A stretch of DNA of 64,000 nt from NCBI GenBank assembly GCA_965223985.1, contig OZ245030.1, positions 1,860,001-1,924,000 on the forward strand, given 5' to 3'. Numbering within the stretch: the first letter of the stretch is position 1; each line of letters starts with the position of its first letter. This DNA is from JAPPKS01 sp963667895 (GTDB taxonomy: Bacteria; Poribacteria; WGA-4E; PCPOR2b). The translations under genes and the position numbers were made by a program. Under the pieces are notes generated by a model, which worked only from the letters and a program-made list of their open reading frames with translations, ran no database searches and was not told the origin of the DNA. Positions 7,218 through 15,858 of the stretch are shown one piece after another.

Positions 7218-9668
7218 TCATTCTTGGGCATCGCTATCATTTCCGGAAATTTTTCCAACATCAACGACAATCTCATCCGGACGCAAAGCCATCAGACGAA
7301 CCCCTTGGGTGTTTCTTCCAATTTTCCGGATGTCGCTTACAGGGATACGGGTTACCATACCATTTGAACTTATGAAAATTAGTTCATCATCATCCGAAAC
7401 CATTTTAACGGCAACAACGGCGCCGTTACGCGTGCTTGTTTTAATAGCAATCACTCCCTTTCCGGCACGCGCTTGCAAGCGGTATGCTTCCAAGGAAGTT
7501 CGTTTCCCATAGCCGTTTCCCGTAACAACAAGCAGGGTTGGCCCCTCATTAGTAGCAGAAACCATTCCGACGACAACATCAGCATCGGCTAAACGAATTC
7601 CCCGCACCCCGGCCGCTGTTCGCCCCATACCGCGGACCTCAACTTCATTAAAACGAATGGATAGTCCGGCTTTGGTCACAAGGACAATGTAGTGGTCTCC
7701 TTCGGTTAACTGCGCCTCAATCAACTTGTCTCCCTCATCAAGATTAATGGCGATAATTCCAGCAGAATATGGCCTGCTAAAAACATTAAGGCTGCATTTT
7801 TTTACAATCCCGTTTTGAGTCGCCATGAAGACAAACCGATTTTCGTCAAATTCCCGCACCGAGACAAATGCAGTAATTTTTTCATCATTCTCCACCCGAA
7901 TAAGGTTGACAATTGCTCGACCAACTGACGTCCGGCTGCACTCAGGAATCTCAAAAACTTTGAGCCAATAGCACTTTCCACAATCCGTAAAGAATAGGAT
8001 ATACTGGTGGGCAGAGACAACAAATATATGTTCGACGAAATCGCCTTCTTTTGTCCCCATCCCTATAACCCCGACGCCACCTCGATGCTGACGCCGGTAG
8101 ACTGAGATTGGCATCCGCTTGATGTAGCCGGTATGCGAGATGACCACAACCATCTCTTCATCCGCAATCAAATCCTCAATATTGAACTCTTTGATAGCAT
8201 CAACGATTTGAGTTCGCCGTTCGTCACCGTATTTGGATTTTAATTCCAATAGTTCTTTCTTGATAATGTCTGTAATCAGCATCTCACTTTCGAGAATAGC
8301 TTTTAGTTCTTCAACCTTTTCGAGGAGATCGGCGTATTCGTTATTAATTTTCTGTCGCTCCAAGCCGGTCAACTGACGTAATGTCATTCCCAAAATCTCG
8401 TTTGCTTGTATTTCCGACAGTGAATAATTTCTTATTAGTTCATCCCTCGCCTCTTGCGGATTATCCGCTGATTGAACAATCTCGATCACCTCTTCAATTT
8501 GATTTAAGGCGATACGATATCCCTCCAGAATGTGCGCTCGTCTTTCACATTGATCCAGATCGAACTGAGTTCGACGGCGGAGAACTTCTCTGCGGTGTTC
8601 GAGATATGCCTTAAGTATCTCTTTGAGAGGTAACACTTTCGGAATTCCACTGACCAAGCACAACATGATTGCGCTGAAGTTGCATTGCATCTGGGAGTGT
8701 TTGTATAACTGATTCAAGATGACCTGTGCAATTTCGCCCCGCTTAAGTTCAACAATAACACGAATATCCCGATCTGATTCATCACGAATGTCCGTAATCC
8801 CAGTGATTGTTTTACTTACGACGAGTTCATACATCTTCTCAAGCAACTGATTTTTTTTAATTTGGTATGGAATTTCTGTAATGACGATCTGTTCCCTTCC
8901 TCCTGTCATCCGCTCAATCACAACTTTTGCTCGAACTGTAATGATGCCCTTGCCAGCTACATACGTTTCACGAATACCTTTTTGCCCAACAATCAAACCC
9001 GCTGTCGGAAAATCGGGACCCGGAATACATTTCATCAGTTCTTCAACCGTGGCGTCCGGATTTTCAAGGATTAAAATTAATCCATTGACAATCTCGTTTA
9101 AATTATGGGGCGGGATACGGGTGAGATATCCGACGCCGATTCCGGTGGTACCGTTGATAATCAAGTTAGGCAAACATGCTGGAAGCACTGTTGGCTCGGT
9201 CGTCGACTCTTTGTAGTTTGGCTGAAAATCTACGGTATTCTTATGAACATCTGCCAGCATCTCATCCGCAATTGGCATTAAGCGGCATTCTGTGTAACGC
9301 ATGGCACCAGCGGGATCGTCGTCAATCGATCCAAAGTTCCCCTGTCCGTCAATTAAGGGATAGCGGATCGCAAAATCTTGCACCATCCCCACCAAAGTGT
9401 CGTAAATCGGCCCATCTCCGTGCGGATGAAAATTTTTCATCACCTCACCAACAACTGCTGCGCACTTATCATAAGGACGATTAGCCGTCAGGTTTATCTC
9501 ACCCATAGCATAAATGATGCGCCGCGTGCTCGGTTTCATCCCATCTCTCACATCAGGAATCGCCCGGTTCGTATTGACGCTCATTGCATAGGTCAGGTAG
9601 GACTCCTTTAACTCTTCTTCGATGTATCTCGTTACGATGTTCTGGTTTTCTCTGCCCGATGTTAGCAC
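7218..9668 (-). CDS. gyrA: DNA gyrase subunit A
   Basis: 816 residues, normal GyrA length. It is the DNA-cleaving subunit of the gyrase A2B2 tetramer. Catalytic Tyr is Y125 in GAMRYTECRL. The quinolone-determining region reads HPHGDGPIYD (81-90), so the position equal to E. coli Ser83 is Gly86, while Asp90 (Asp87 in E. coli) is kept. The C-terminal six-bladed pinwheel is present; the GyrA box is QHRGGVG instead of QRRGGKG, with a Val in place of the last basic residue. The GTG start follows a weak GGA. It is 85 bases downstream of gyrB in the origin cluster, which favours gyrase over topoisomerase IV. Confidence 0.95.
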   Translation of the reverse strand: MLTSGRENQNIVTRYIEEELKESYLTYAMSVNTNRAIPDVRDGMKPSTRRIIYAMGEINLTANRPYDKCAAVVGEVMKNFHPHGDGPIYDTLVGMVQDFAIRYPLIDGQGNFGSIDDDPAGAMRYTECRLMPIADEMLADVHKNTVDFQPNYKESTTEPTVLPACLPNLIINGTTGIGVGYLTRIPPHNLNEIVNGLILILENPDATVEELMKCIPGPDFPTAGLIVGQKGIRETYVAGKGIITVRAKVVIERMTGGREQIVITEIPYQIKKNQLLEKMYELVVSKTITGITDIRDESDRDIRVIVELKRGEIAQVILNQLYKHSQMQCNFSAIMLCLVSGIPKVLPLKEILKAYLEHRREVLRRRTQFDLDQCERRAHILEGYRIALNQIEEVIEIVQSADNPQEARDELIRNYSLSEIQANEILGMTLRQLTGLERQKINNEYADLLEKVEELKAILESEMLITDIIKKELLELKSKYGDERRTQIVDAIKEFNIEDLIADEEMVVVISHTGYIKRMPISVYRRQHRGGVGVIGMGTKEGDFVEHIFVVSAHQYILFFTDCGKCYWLKVFEIPECSRTSVGRAIVNLIRVENDEKITAFVSVREFDENRFVFMATQNGIVKKCSLNVFSRPYSAGIIAINLDEGDKLIEAQLTEGDHYIVLVTKAGLSIRFNEVEVRGMGRTAAGVRGIRLADADVVVGMVSATNEGPTLLVVTGNGYGKRTSLEAYRLQARAGKGVIAIKTSTRNGAVVAVKMVSDDDELIFISSNGMVTRIPVSDIRKIGRNTQGVRLMALRPDEIVVDVGKISGNDSDAQE

Positions 9669-9753
9669 GTTCTATTCCACTTCCGTTGTATTTGACTTAT
9701 TAGGAAATGCAGCTACTGAGGTTAATTCCTTATCTACAATCAAGTTCCATGCC

Positions 9754-12201
9754 TTACGCCCCGTATAAATCGAGGTTGACGTGATTCCCATATTTTTCGA
9801 TGAATTCGCGGCGTGGGGCAACATCATCGCCCATGAGCAATGTAAACACCCGATCCGCCTCAACTGCATCTTCCAGTTTCACCTGAAGTAATACCCGTGA
9901 ACTAGGATTCATCGTGGTATCTCGAAGTTGCTCAGCGTTCATTTCAGCAAGTCCTTTGTAGCGCGTGATGGCTATACCTCGCCGACCGATATCCAGAATT
10001 TCCTGCAACATTTCCAACACATTGTCAGCCTGTCGAGGTTGTCGATCTCCATCTTGAATAGTAAAAATAGGGTTTTCTTCGTTTCCGTTACTACTCGTAT
10101 CAATGAAGTCATGCGGAAAAATGTCATATTTTCTTAACTGCTCAATGAACGTATCCAGATTCCGAATGTCATTCATATCCGACACATCCTGGATTACCGA
10201 CTCGGTTGTTACATCAAGATCGGTAAGCTCGGAGTGCGATTGAGTATTCCGTTCAATAAGATTATCGATTTCTTCATCCTCAAAGCGGTAGAAATTCCCC
10301 TGATCTGTTTGGATTAAAAACAAAGGCACTTTTTCTTGACCGCGGAAATGCTGATCGAATACCCGATCCGTATCAATGCCTTTGCGCTGTAATTCATCTA
10401 ACGCCCCCTTTATACCTCGAATCGCCTCAACAATTGTACGGTATTGCAGGGGCGTGTACGATTCGTTACGTCGAATGTTAATCAACTCTGTGTTCTGAAT
10501 TGAGTTCTCCAAGAGATAATCGTTCATTTCCTCGTCGCTCTGTAGGAACTGGGAGCGACGCCCCCTACGGATTTGATACAGCGGCGGTTGAGCAATGTAT
10601 AGATATCCATCCCTAACCAACTGGGGCATTTGGCGGAAAAAGAAAGTTAACAGCAGAGTGCGAATGTGCGCACCATCAACATCAGCATCTGCCATAATTA
10701 TTACTTTATGATATCGTAGTTTATCAATCGAAAAGTCATCCTGTCCGATTCCCGTCCCCAACATGGTCACAATGTCTATGATTTGGTCATTTTTAAGAAT
10801 CTTATCTAAGCGCGCCTTGGCGACGTTGATACCCTTCCCCTTTAACGGCAGAATTGCTTGAATACGCCGGTCACGACCTTGCTTTGCCGTTCCACCCGCT
10901 GAATCTCCTTCAACGAGAAATGCTTCGCAAAGTGCGGGGTCTCGTTCGGAACAATCAGCGAGTTTTCCGGGCATTGATGCAGAGTCTAGAATACCTTTTC
11001 TCCGGATGACTTCCCGAGCCCTTCGCGCCGCGTCCCGCGCCTGTGCCGCTTGTATACTTTTTTGGATTACCTTTTTCGAAACCGTCGGATTTTCCTCAAG
11101 ATAGCTCTTCAACTTATCGTTAACGAGCATCTGCACAATTCCTTCGACTTCCGTATTTCCCAGTTTTTGTTTTGTCTGTCCTTCAAACTGTGCGTCAGGC
11201 ACTTTGATACTTATTACTCCCGTCAATCCTTCACGAATATCTTCGCCTGATAGCGAAATCTTAACGTTCTTCAAAAGGTCGTTCTCTTTCGCATAGGCGT
11301 TAAAGGTGCGCGTCAACGCGCTTTTAAACCCGCTTTCATGAAATCCACCTTCGGAAGTCCGGATGTTATTGGCGTATGAGAAAATATTCTCAGAATAGGA
11401 AGTGTTGAACTGCAACGCAATTTCGACATAAACCTCGTCCTTAATACCTTCAATATAAATAGGGGAGGCATGAAGTACATCTTTGTTCTGGTTAAGATAC
11501 TTTACAAACGACGAAATTCCGCCATCGTATTGAAATGTACGAACTTCTCTCTCCTTACCTTCCTCAGTGAGCCGCTCATCTTTGAAGATAATTTTAATCC
11601 CCCTATTTAAGAAGGACAATTCGCGTAGATGTTCTGCTAAGAAATCATACGAGAAGCTAATAGTTTCAAAAATTTCCGCATCCGGCATAAAGGTCGTTGT
11701 CGTTCCCGTTTTATTACTCACCCCCGAAACTTCTACATCTGTCACCGGGATACCACGCTCATACTTCTGCTGGTAGACCTTCCCACCTTGCTTGACCTGG
11801 ACGCGGAACCACTCTGATAAAGCATTCACAATGGAAGCACCAACACCATGCAAACCTCCAGCCGTTTTATATCCTGCATTTGCGCGTCCGTCAAATTTCC
11901 CACCTGCATGTAGCGTCGTATGTACAACTTCTAGTGCCGAAACCCCACTGACATGTTGATCCACTGGGATGCCACGTCCCTCATCACGTACCGTTGCACT
12001 TCCATCAACGTGTATGATAACTTCTATATTTAATCCAAACCCTGCAGTGATTTCGTCGATTGAATTATCAACTAATTCCTTGATAAGGTGATTTAGCCCT
12101 GATGGACCGGTAGTACCAATGTACATGCTCGGGCGTATGCGAACCGCCTCCAAACCTTCAAGTATTTGTATATCCTTTGCTGTATAAGAAGAAACCGTCA
12201 T
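9754..12201 (-). CDS. gyrB: DNA gyrase subunit B
   Basis: 815 residues; the ATPase subunit of gyrase. The N-terminal GHKL ATPase has RPSMYIGTTG (23-32), LVDNSIDE and GGLHGVGAS motifs. The TOPRIM domain has EGDSAGG with the catalytic Glu at 431 and DADVDGAHIR. Most bacterial GyrB proteins are near 640 residues; this one has an insertion of about 170 residues between the TOPRIM core and the C-terminal tail (YKGLAEMN), as in the long E. coli type. The insertion includes an acidic stretch rich in Asp and Glu. It lies 114 bases after dciA and 85 before gyrA, co-oriented with the dnaA-recF cluster. Confidence 0.96.
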   Translation of the reverse strand: MTVSSYTAKDIQILEGLEAVRIRPSMYIGTTGPSGLNHLIKELVDNSIDEITAGFGLNIEVIIHVDGSATVRDEGRGIPVDQHVSGVSALEVVHTTLHAGGKFDGRANAGYKTAGGLHGVGASIVNALSEWFRVQVKQGGKVYQQKYERGIPVTDVEVSGVSNKTGTTTTFMPDAEIFETISFSYDFLAEHLRELSFLNRGIKIIFKDERLTEEGKEREVRTFQYDGGISSFVKYLNQNKDVLHASPIYIEGIKDEVYVEIALQFNTSYSENIFSYANNIRTSEGGFHESGFKSALTRTFNAYAKENDLLKNVKISLSGEDIREGLTGVISIKVPDAQFEGQTKQKLGNTEVEGIVQMLVNDKLKSYLEENPTVSKKVIQKSIQAAQARDAARRAREVIRRKGILDSASMPGKLADCSERDPALCEAFLVEGDSAGGTAKQGRDRRIQAILPLKGKGINVAKARLDKILKNDQIIDIVTMLGTGIGQDDFSIDKLRYHKVIIMADADVDGAHIRTLLLTFFFRQMPQLVRDGYLYIAQPPLYQIRRGRRSQFLQSDEEMNDYLLENSIQNTELINIRRNESYTPLQYRTIVEAIRGIKGALDELQRKGIDTDRVFDQHFRGQEKVPLFLIQTDQGNFYRFEDEEIDNLIERNTQSHSELTDLDVTTESVIQDVSDMNDIRNLDTFIEQLRKYDIFPHDFIDTSSNGNEENPIFTIQDGDRQPRQADNVLEMLQEILDIGRRGIAITRYKGLAEMNAEQLRDTTMNPSSRVLLQVKLEDAVEADRVFTLLMGDDVAPRREFIEKYGNHVNLDLYGA

Positions 12202-12315
12202 ACTGTGTTTTGCTCCTATTTTTCAGTCGATATCTATTTATGATTCGGGAAGGAAATTGATAATTCGAGAAGAATACAGCTTCACTTTCTGATTCTAAGC
12301 AGATAAACTCTGTCA

Positions 12316-12897
12316 CTATGAGAAAACGTGGCCGCGTTCAACAGAATCAGTATTGTGATTAGATTGATTCCGGGAGGAGATGAAATCGGAGTGCGATGGG
12401 GCATCATCAATTAAAGTGCGTTGGCTCTGTTTGATAAAAACACGTTTTAAGCATGCTTTCAACTCTAGATCTTTTACTTTAGCAACCGTTTTATCAATTC
12501 GTTCGAAAATTTGAGGGGAAAGTTCAACCTTTTCTAATCCATTTAGACGCTTGGAAAGCGGACGAGGTTGCATCTTTCGGGGAGTAGAATTGATCGGCTT
12601 CACAAATAACTGCAAATCTCCTACAACAGTTTGCCCAACAGTGTTGTTAATTTTTTCGATGACATGCTGTTTAAGCAACAATAGCTCCGTTACCAAAACG
12701 GAATTTACCGTATAAACCGTTAGCTTCCCGTTAATCAGCGATATAGGTCGGGTATTGCGCGCAACAGGTTCTCCAACAGCACTAGCCCACGCAGCAAGTG
12801 CTTTTGCCTCAAGGATTTTCCGATCGAAACCATGCTCGCACAGTATGTATGAAAGGATTTGTTCAATTTTATGGGTGCCGTCTGATAACTTGTCCAT
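12316..12897 (-). CDS. dciA: DciA-type (DUF721) replicative helicase loader
   Basis: 193 residues. The N-terminal 90 residues fit the DUF721/DciA domain: an alpha helix with LEAKALAAWASAVGEPVARNTRP, then the beta segments SLINGKLTVYTVNS and the helix LLLKQHVIEKINN. DciA interacts with the DnaB helicase and replaces DnaC or DnaI in most phyla. Its start codon overlaps the end of recF by 29 bases, which suggests translational coupling. The C-terminal third is basic and low in recognisable structure, as is common for the variable tail of this family. Gene symbol is assigned by family and by the recF-gyrB position. Confidence 0.8.
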   Translation of the reverse strand: MDKLSDGTHKIEQILSYILCEHGFDRKILEAKALAAWASAVGEPVARNTRPISLINGKLTVYTVNSVLVTELLLLKQHVIEKINNTVGQTVVGDLQLFVKPINSTPRKMQPRPLSKRLNGLEKVELSPQIFERIDKTVAKVKDLELKACLKRVFIKQSQRTLIDDAPSHSDFISSRNQSNHNTDSVERGHVFS

Positions 12898-14194
12898 TTT
12901 GTACCGTTAAAACGCAGCAATCTTCGAGTGATTCGGTCCAATCCTCCCGGCGGGTCGAAGTGATAAACGTTTGTGAATTTAACCGTTGTAGCAAACCGAA
13001 TAGAAATGTTGATCGCATCTCATCGAGTTCCGATAGAACATCATCTAATAGCACAATCGGCGATTTATTTGTTAATCCATGTATCAACTCTAACTCCCCC
13101 AATTTTAGAGCCAACACAATAGTCCGCTGTTGCCCCTGTGAACAGAATGATTTAGCCTCCTGACGTTGGAGGTAGTCGCCTTGTCCTGTTTCTAATATCA
13201 GTTGCAAATCATCTCGATGGGGGCCTACTGAAGTTGTCCCACGTAGAATATCGTACGATCTAGAACAAGTTAACGCTTTTAAATATTCGTCGACAGCTTC
13301 CAGTCGGCTAACAGAACATATACCTTTAAGAACCTGAGGAGGGTGGTATTCCAAGTTGAGTGTTTCACTCCCACCAGTCAATTCGGCATGCTTTACTTGT
13401 GCATACGTTTTCAACCGATTAAGAATTTTTTTTCGAGTTTGGATAATAGCAATGCCATCTTCAATGAGTAACATATCCCAAGGCTCCAAAAGGTCATCCC
13501 GCGCTTGTTTTGCCCGAATTTGCTTCAGGAGTTCATTACGTTGCTTGAGCGAAAACTGGTAATTTTGCAAATGGTTTAAGTAAGCCGGACTGAGTTGAGA
13601 AATCATAATATCAATAAAACGCCGGCGTTCGGATGGCGCTCCCTTCACTAGAGTTAGCGATTCGGGTGAAAAGAAAACGACATTGAACCGTCCAATCCAC
13701 TGGGAAAGCTTCCGCTGAAGATCGCCATTGAGCTTAAACCGCTTTTTGCCATTCGATTCGTTCGAGACTTCCAGAGTCATGGCAAGCGAGTCGAGATCTT
13801 GACTACCGGGCTTAGACAACGCAGAATAGCAATTGTCAGGGTGAGCAGATGGCTGGTATTCTTCAAAATAACTGGATTGAATCATCGAGTTGGCTAGGGG
13901 GAATTCGTGAAGTAAATTAGAGTACGTCGTGGTGGGTTGGGTTTGCGTAGCCGCATCGAAGTTCGCGGTAATCATGCCCTTAAGATAAAACCAGTTTTCG
14001 TTATGTCGAATAAGCTCATCATCTGGATAAGTCCGATGGGATTTAGCCGTACTAAGAAAGTAAATCGCTTCCAACAGACTAGTTTTTCCCTGTGCATTTC
14101 CGCCGATAATCAGATTACCCCTATTTGGAAAATCAATCTCGCAATCTACATAATTACGGAAGTTACGCAACACAAGGTGATTTAATCGCATCAT
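12869..14194 (-). CDS. recF: DNA replication and repair protein RecF
   Basis: SMC-like ATPase that loads RecA at gapped DNA through RecFOR. Walker A is GGNAQGKT (31-38), the signature is in CSQGQQRTIVLALK, and Walker B is PIVLLDDVLSELD. At 441 residues it is about 80 longer than typical RecF. The extra sequence lies roughly between residues 80 and 145 and is rich in Thr, Ser, Gln and Tyr (for example TQTQPTTTYSN), in the lobe before the signature-containing region. The gene follows dnaN by about 35 bases and overlaps dciA at its 3' end. Confidence 0.94.
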   Translation of the reverse strand: MMRLNHLVLRNFRNYVDCEIDFPNRGNLIIGGNAQGKTSLLEAIYFLSTAKSHRTYPDDELIRHNENWFYLKGMITANFDAATQTQPTTTYSNLLHEFPLANSMIQSSYFEEYQPSAHPDNCYSALSKPGSQDLDSLAMTLEVSNESNGKKRFKLNGDLQRKLSQWIGRFNVVFFSPESLTLVKGAPSERRRFIDIMISQLSPAYLNHLQNYQFSLKQRNELLKQIRAKQARDDLLEPWDMLLIEDGIAIIQTRKKILNRLKTYAQVKHAELTGGSETLNLEYHPPQVLKGICSVSRLEAVDEYLKALTCSRSYDILRGTTSVGPHRDDLQLILETGQGDYLQRQEAKSFCSQGQQRTIVLALKLGELELIHGLTNKSPIVLLDDVLSELDEMRSTFLFGLLQRLNSQTFITSTRREDWTESLEDCCVLTVQNGQVIRRHP

Positions 14195-14228
14195 TATTTT
14201 ATGAGGAGCTATGTATCAGAATTTAGGA

Positions 14229-15332
14229 TTAGGGTTCAAGCCGCATAGGCATAATCAAACCGAGATGATTATCTTCTCCTACAGGTTTTAAAACGACTGC
14301 ACTCATCGAATCCTTGAATTCCATAGCCACCTCCTCGGTTTGAATATGCCTTAATACATCCATGAGAAAACGCGCATCAAATGCGATTTCGATTTCGCCA
14401 TTGCTGCTTTTGAGCTCTATAGTCTCGTAAGCTTCTCCGAATTCCGGTGTTTTTGCGGAGATTTTAACCGCGTTTTCATGAATGTCCAAGCGGATGGAGT
14501 AATTCTTGGGGTTTGCGAACAGAGCGACACGCCTCAGAGCACTGATAAACAACTCTACGTCAAGAACAACTTGACCGTCGTTATTTTTCGGAATAATCTG
14601 ATCGTATTTAGGATATTCTCCTTCCACCAATCGAGAAGTAAGTGTTGCAACATCATCCGCGAAAATAATCTGATTTTCCCGCAAACAGAGCCGAATTTCC
14701 TGCGATTCAGCAAATGTTTTAGCAATCTCCCGGACAGCCTTGAGTGGAACGATGACGCCCATCGGTTCCTGCGGTGTTGGTGTTAACGGGTCACTTGAAG
14801 CCATAGCTAGACGTCGCCCGTCTGTCGCAACCATCTGAGTTATTTCCGGCGTTAAATGAAAGTAAATCCCGTTAAGAAAATATCGCGTTTCCTCAGTTGA
14901 AGCTGCAAACTCCGTTTTGTAAATCATTGATCGTAGAACTTCCCCTTCAACTGTGAAGAAATCGTCCTGAATTGTAGGAAGTTTAGGAAATTCGTCATCG
15001 GGTAGCCCGATCATTTTGTAAGTACCTTGGGCACAAACAATTTCAATGCGATCGTTTGCTGTTGTCGTAAGCTTTATTTCTGCAGGTGGAAGTTCGCGGG
15101 CGATTTCAGCAAGTTTTCTAGCGGAAAGAGTAATTGATCCTTCGTCGGAGATTGTACCCGGAACAATCATCCGAATTCCGACTTCCAGATCCGTCGATGC
15201 AATTTCGATTTTACCGTTAGCTGCACGGATTAAGGCATTCGATAAAATTGGGAGCGTATTTCTTCCAGCGGCTACACCTTGTAATACCTGTATCGCTTTT
15301 AGCAAATTTTCCTTTTCAAACAATAACTCCAT
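14229..15332 (-). CDS. dnaN: DNA polymerase III beta sliding clamp
   Basis: 367 residues from the ATG at 15330-15332, chosen because AAAGGAGG lies 7 bases before it; a GTG two codons upstream is possible but would sit on the ribosome binding site. Three clamp domains of about 120 residues are present, with typical segments ILSNALI, STDLEVGI, YFLNGIYF, ATDGRRLA and the C-terminal VVLKPV..and LIMPMRL. The ring tethers DNA polymerase III and many clamp-binding proteins. It is separated from dnaA by the origin region. Confidence 0.96.
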   Translation of the reverse strand: MELLFEKENLLKAIQVLQGVAAGRNTLPILSNALIRAANGKIEIASTDLEVGIRMIVPGTISDEGSITLSARKLAEIARELPPAEIKLTTTANDRIEIVCAQGTYKMIGLPDDEFPKLPTIQDDFFTVEGEVLRSMIYKTEFAASTEETRYFLNGIYFHLTPEITQMVATDGRRLAMASSDPLTPTPQEPMGVIVPLKAVREIAKTFAESQEIRLCLRENQIIFADDVATLTSRLVEGEYPKYDQIIPKNNDGQVVLDVELFISALRRVALFANPKNYSIRLDIHENAVKISAKTPEFGEAYETIELKSSNGEIEIAFDARFLMDVLRHIQTEEVAMEFKDSMSAVVLKPVGEDNHLGLIMPMRLEP

Positions 15333-15427
15333 CTTCACCCCTCCTTTAGTAAAATGTTATCGTAGCTTATAATTTTTGTTTATCTTTAGATTTACATGAA
15401 ACTGCCTTACGCTATATTCTTAGTACT

Positions 15428-15485
15428 TCTTTTAATTATATATATATTTGAATAGTAGTAGTAGGTACTGTGGACATGTGAATAA
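15428..15485 (+). other. Origin unwinding element: AT tract, DnaA-trios, DnaA boxes
   Basis: The + strand reads an AT-rich tract (15428-15452), then TAG x4 plus G (15453-15465), then two adjacent DnaA boxes on the opposite strand: TGTGGACAT (15469-15477; two mismatches from TGTGGATAA) and TGTGAATAA (15477-15485; one mismatch). AT tract, (TAG)n, box is the order of the basal unwinding system described in Bacillus subtilis, where DnaA loaded on the boxes extends along the trios onto single-stranded DNA. Confidence 0.7.
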
Positions 15486-15549
15486 CTGTTGAAAACCTAG
15501 TTGTTGATTGACAAATAATGTAATGTAAAAATTGTGTAAAAGTAATGAG

Positions 15550-15643
15550 TTATCCACAAATTTTGCACTATGCTTAATGTATCCACACTCATCCACCAAT
15601 TATCCACAACCTTATCCACAACCTTATCCACAACCTATCCACA
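15550..15643 (+). promoter_or_regulatory. DnaA-box direct array
   Basis: Perfect TTATCCACA boxes start at 15550, 15600, 15612 and 15624, with one-mismatch boxes at 15579 (GTATCCACA) and 15635 (CTATCCACA) and a weaker one near 15589. The boxes at 15600, 15612, 15624 and 15635 repeat every 11-12 bases in one orientation, so they fall on nearly the same helical face. Confidence 0.88.
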
Positions 15644-15858
15644 TAATTTTTTGTGCTATGATTTACTATTATTTTAACCCAAGTGCTAAATATTGTAATT
15701 GCCTAAGCGCAGGTTTCTGATGCAGAGGCTATGACTACTGCGTTCGCCATCGAAATTCTTGCCGCCGCGGTTATGGAGACCAAGAATACAATACCACGAT
15801 GCAATCGAAGTGTTGTATCAGGTTTACGGTCTGAACAAACAGTGAGTTCGCTCGTAGG

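Larger units (their letters stand above)
15333..15858. other. oriC region between dnaA and dnaN
   Basis: About 525 bases without a gene. It holds, in order, an AT-rich stretch (15428-15452), TAG trinucleotide repeats, two inverted DnaA boxes, and a downstream direct array of boxes. The part from 15720 to 15858 shows no box and no recognisable gene. Together with the boxes upstream of dnaA this forms a bipartite origin. Confidence 0.85.

Noticed and set aside
7218..9668. Topoisomerase IV subunit (parC) instead of gyrA
   Set aside because: It follows gyrB in the origin cluster and keeps a recognisable though degenerate GyrA box; ParC lacks it.
15550..15643. Short repeats that could be taken for a CRISPR array
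   Set aside because: The repeated unit is the 9-base DnaA box with 2-3 base spacers, far too short for CRISPR, and no cas gene is near.
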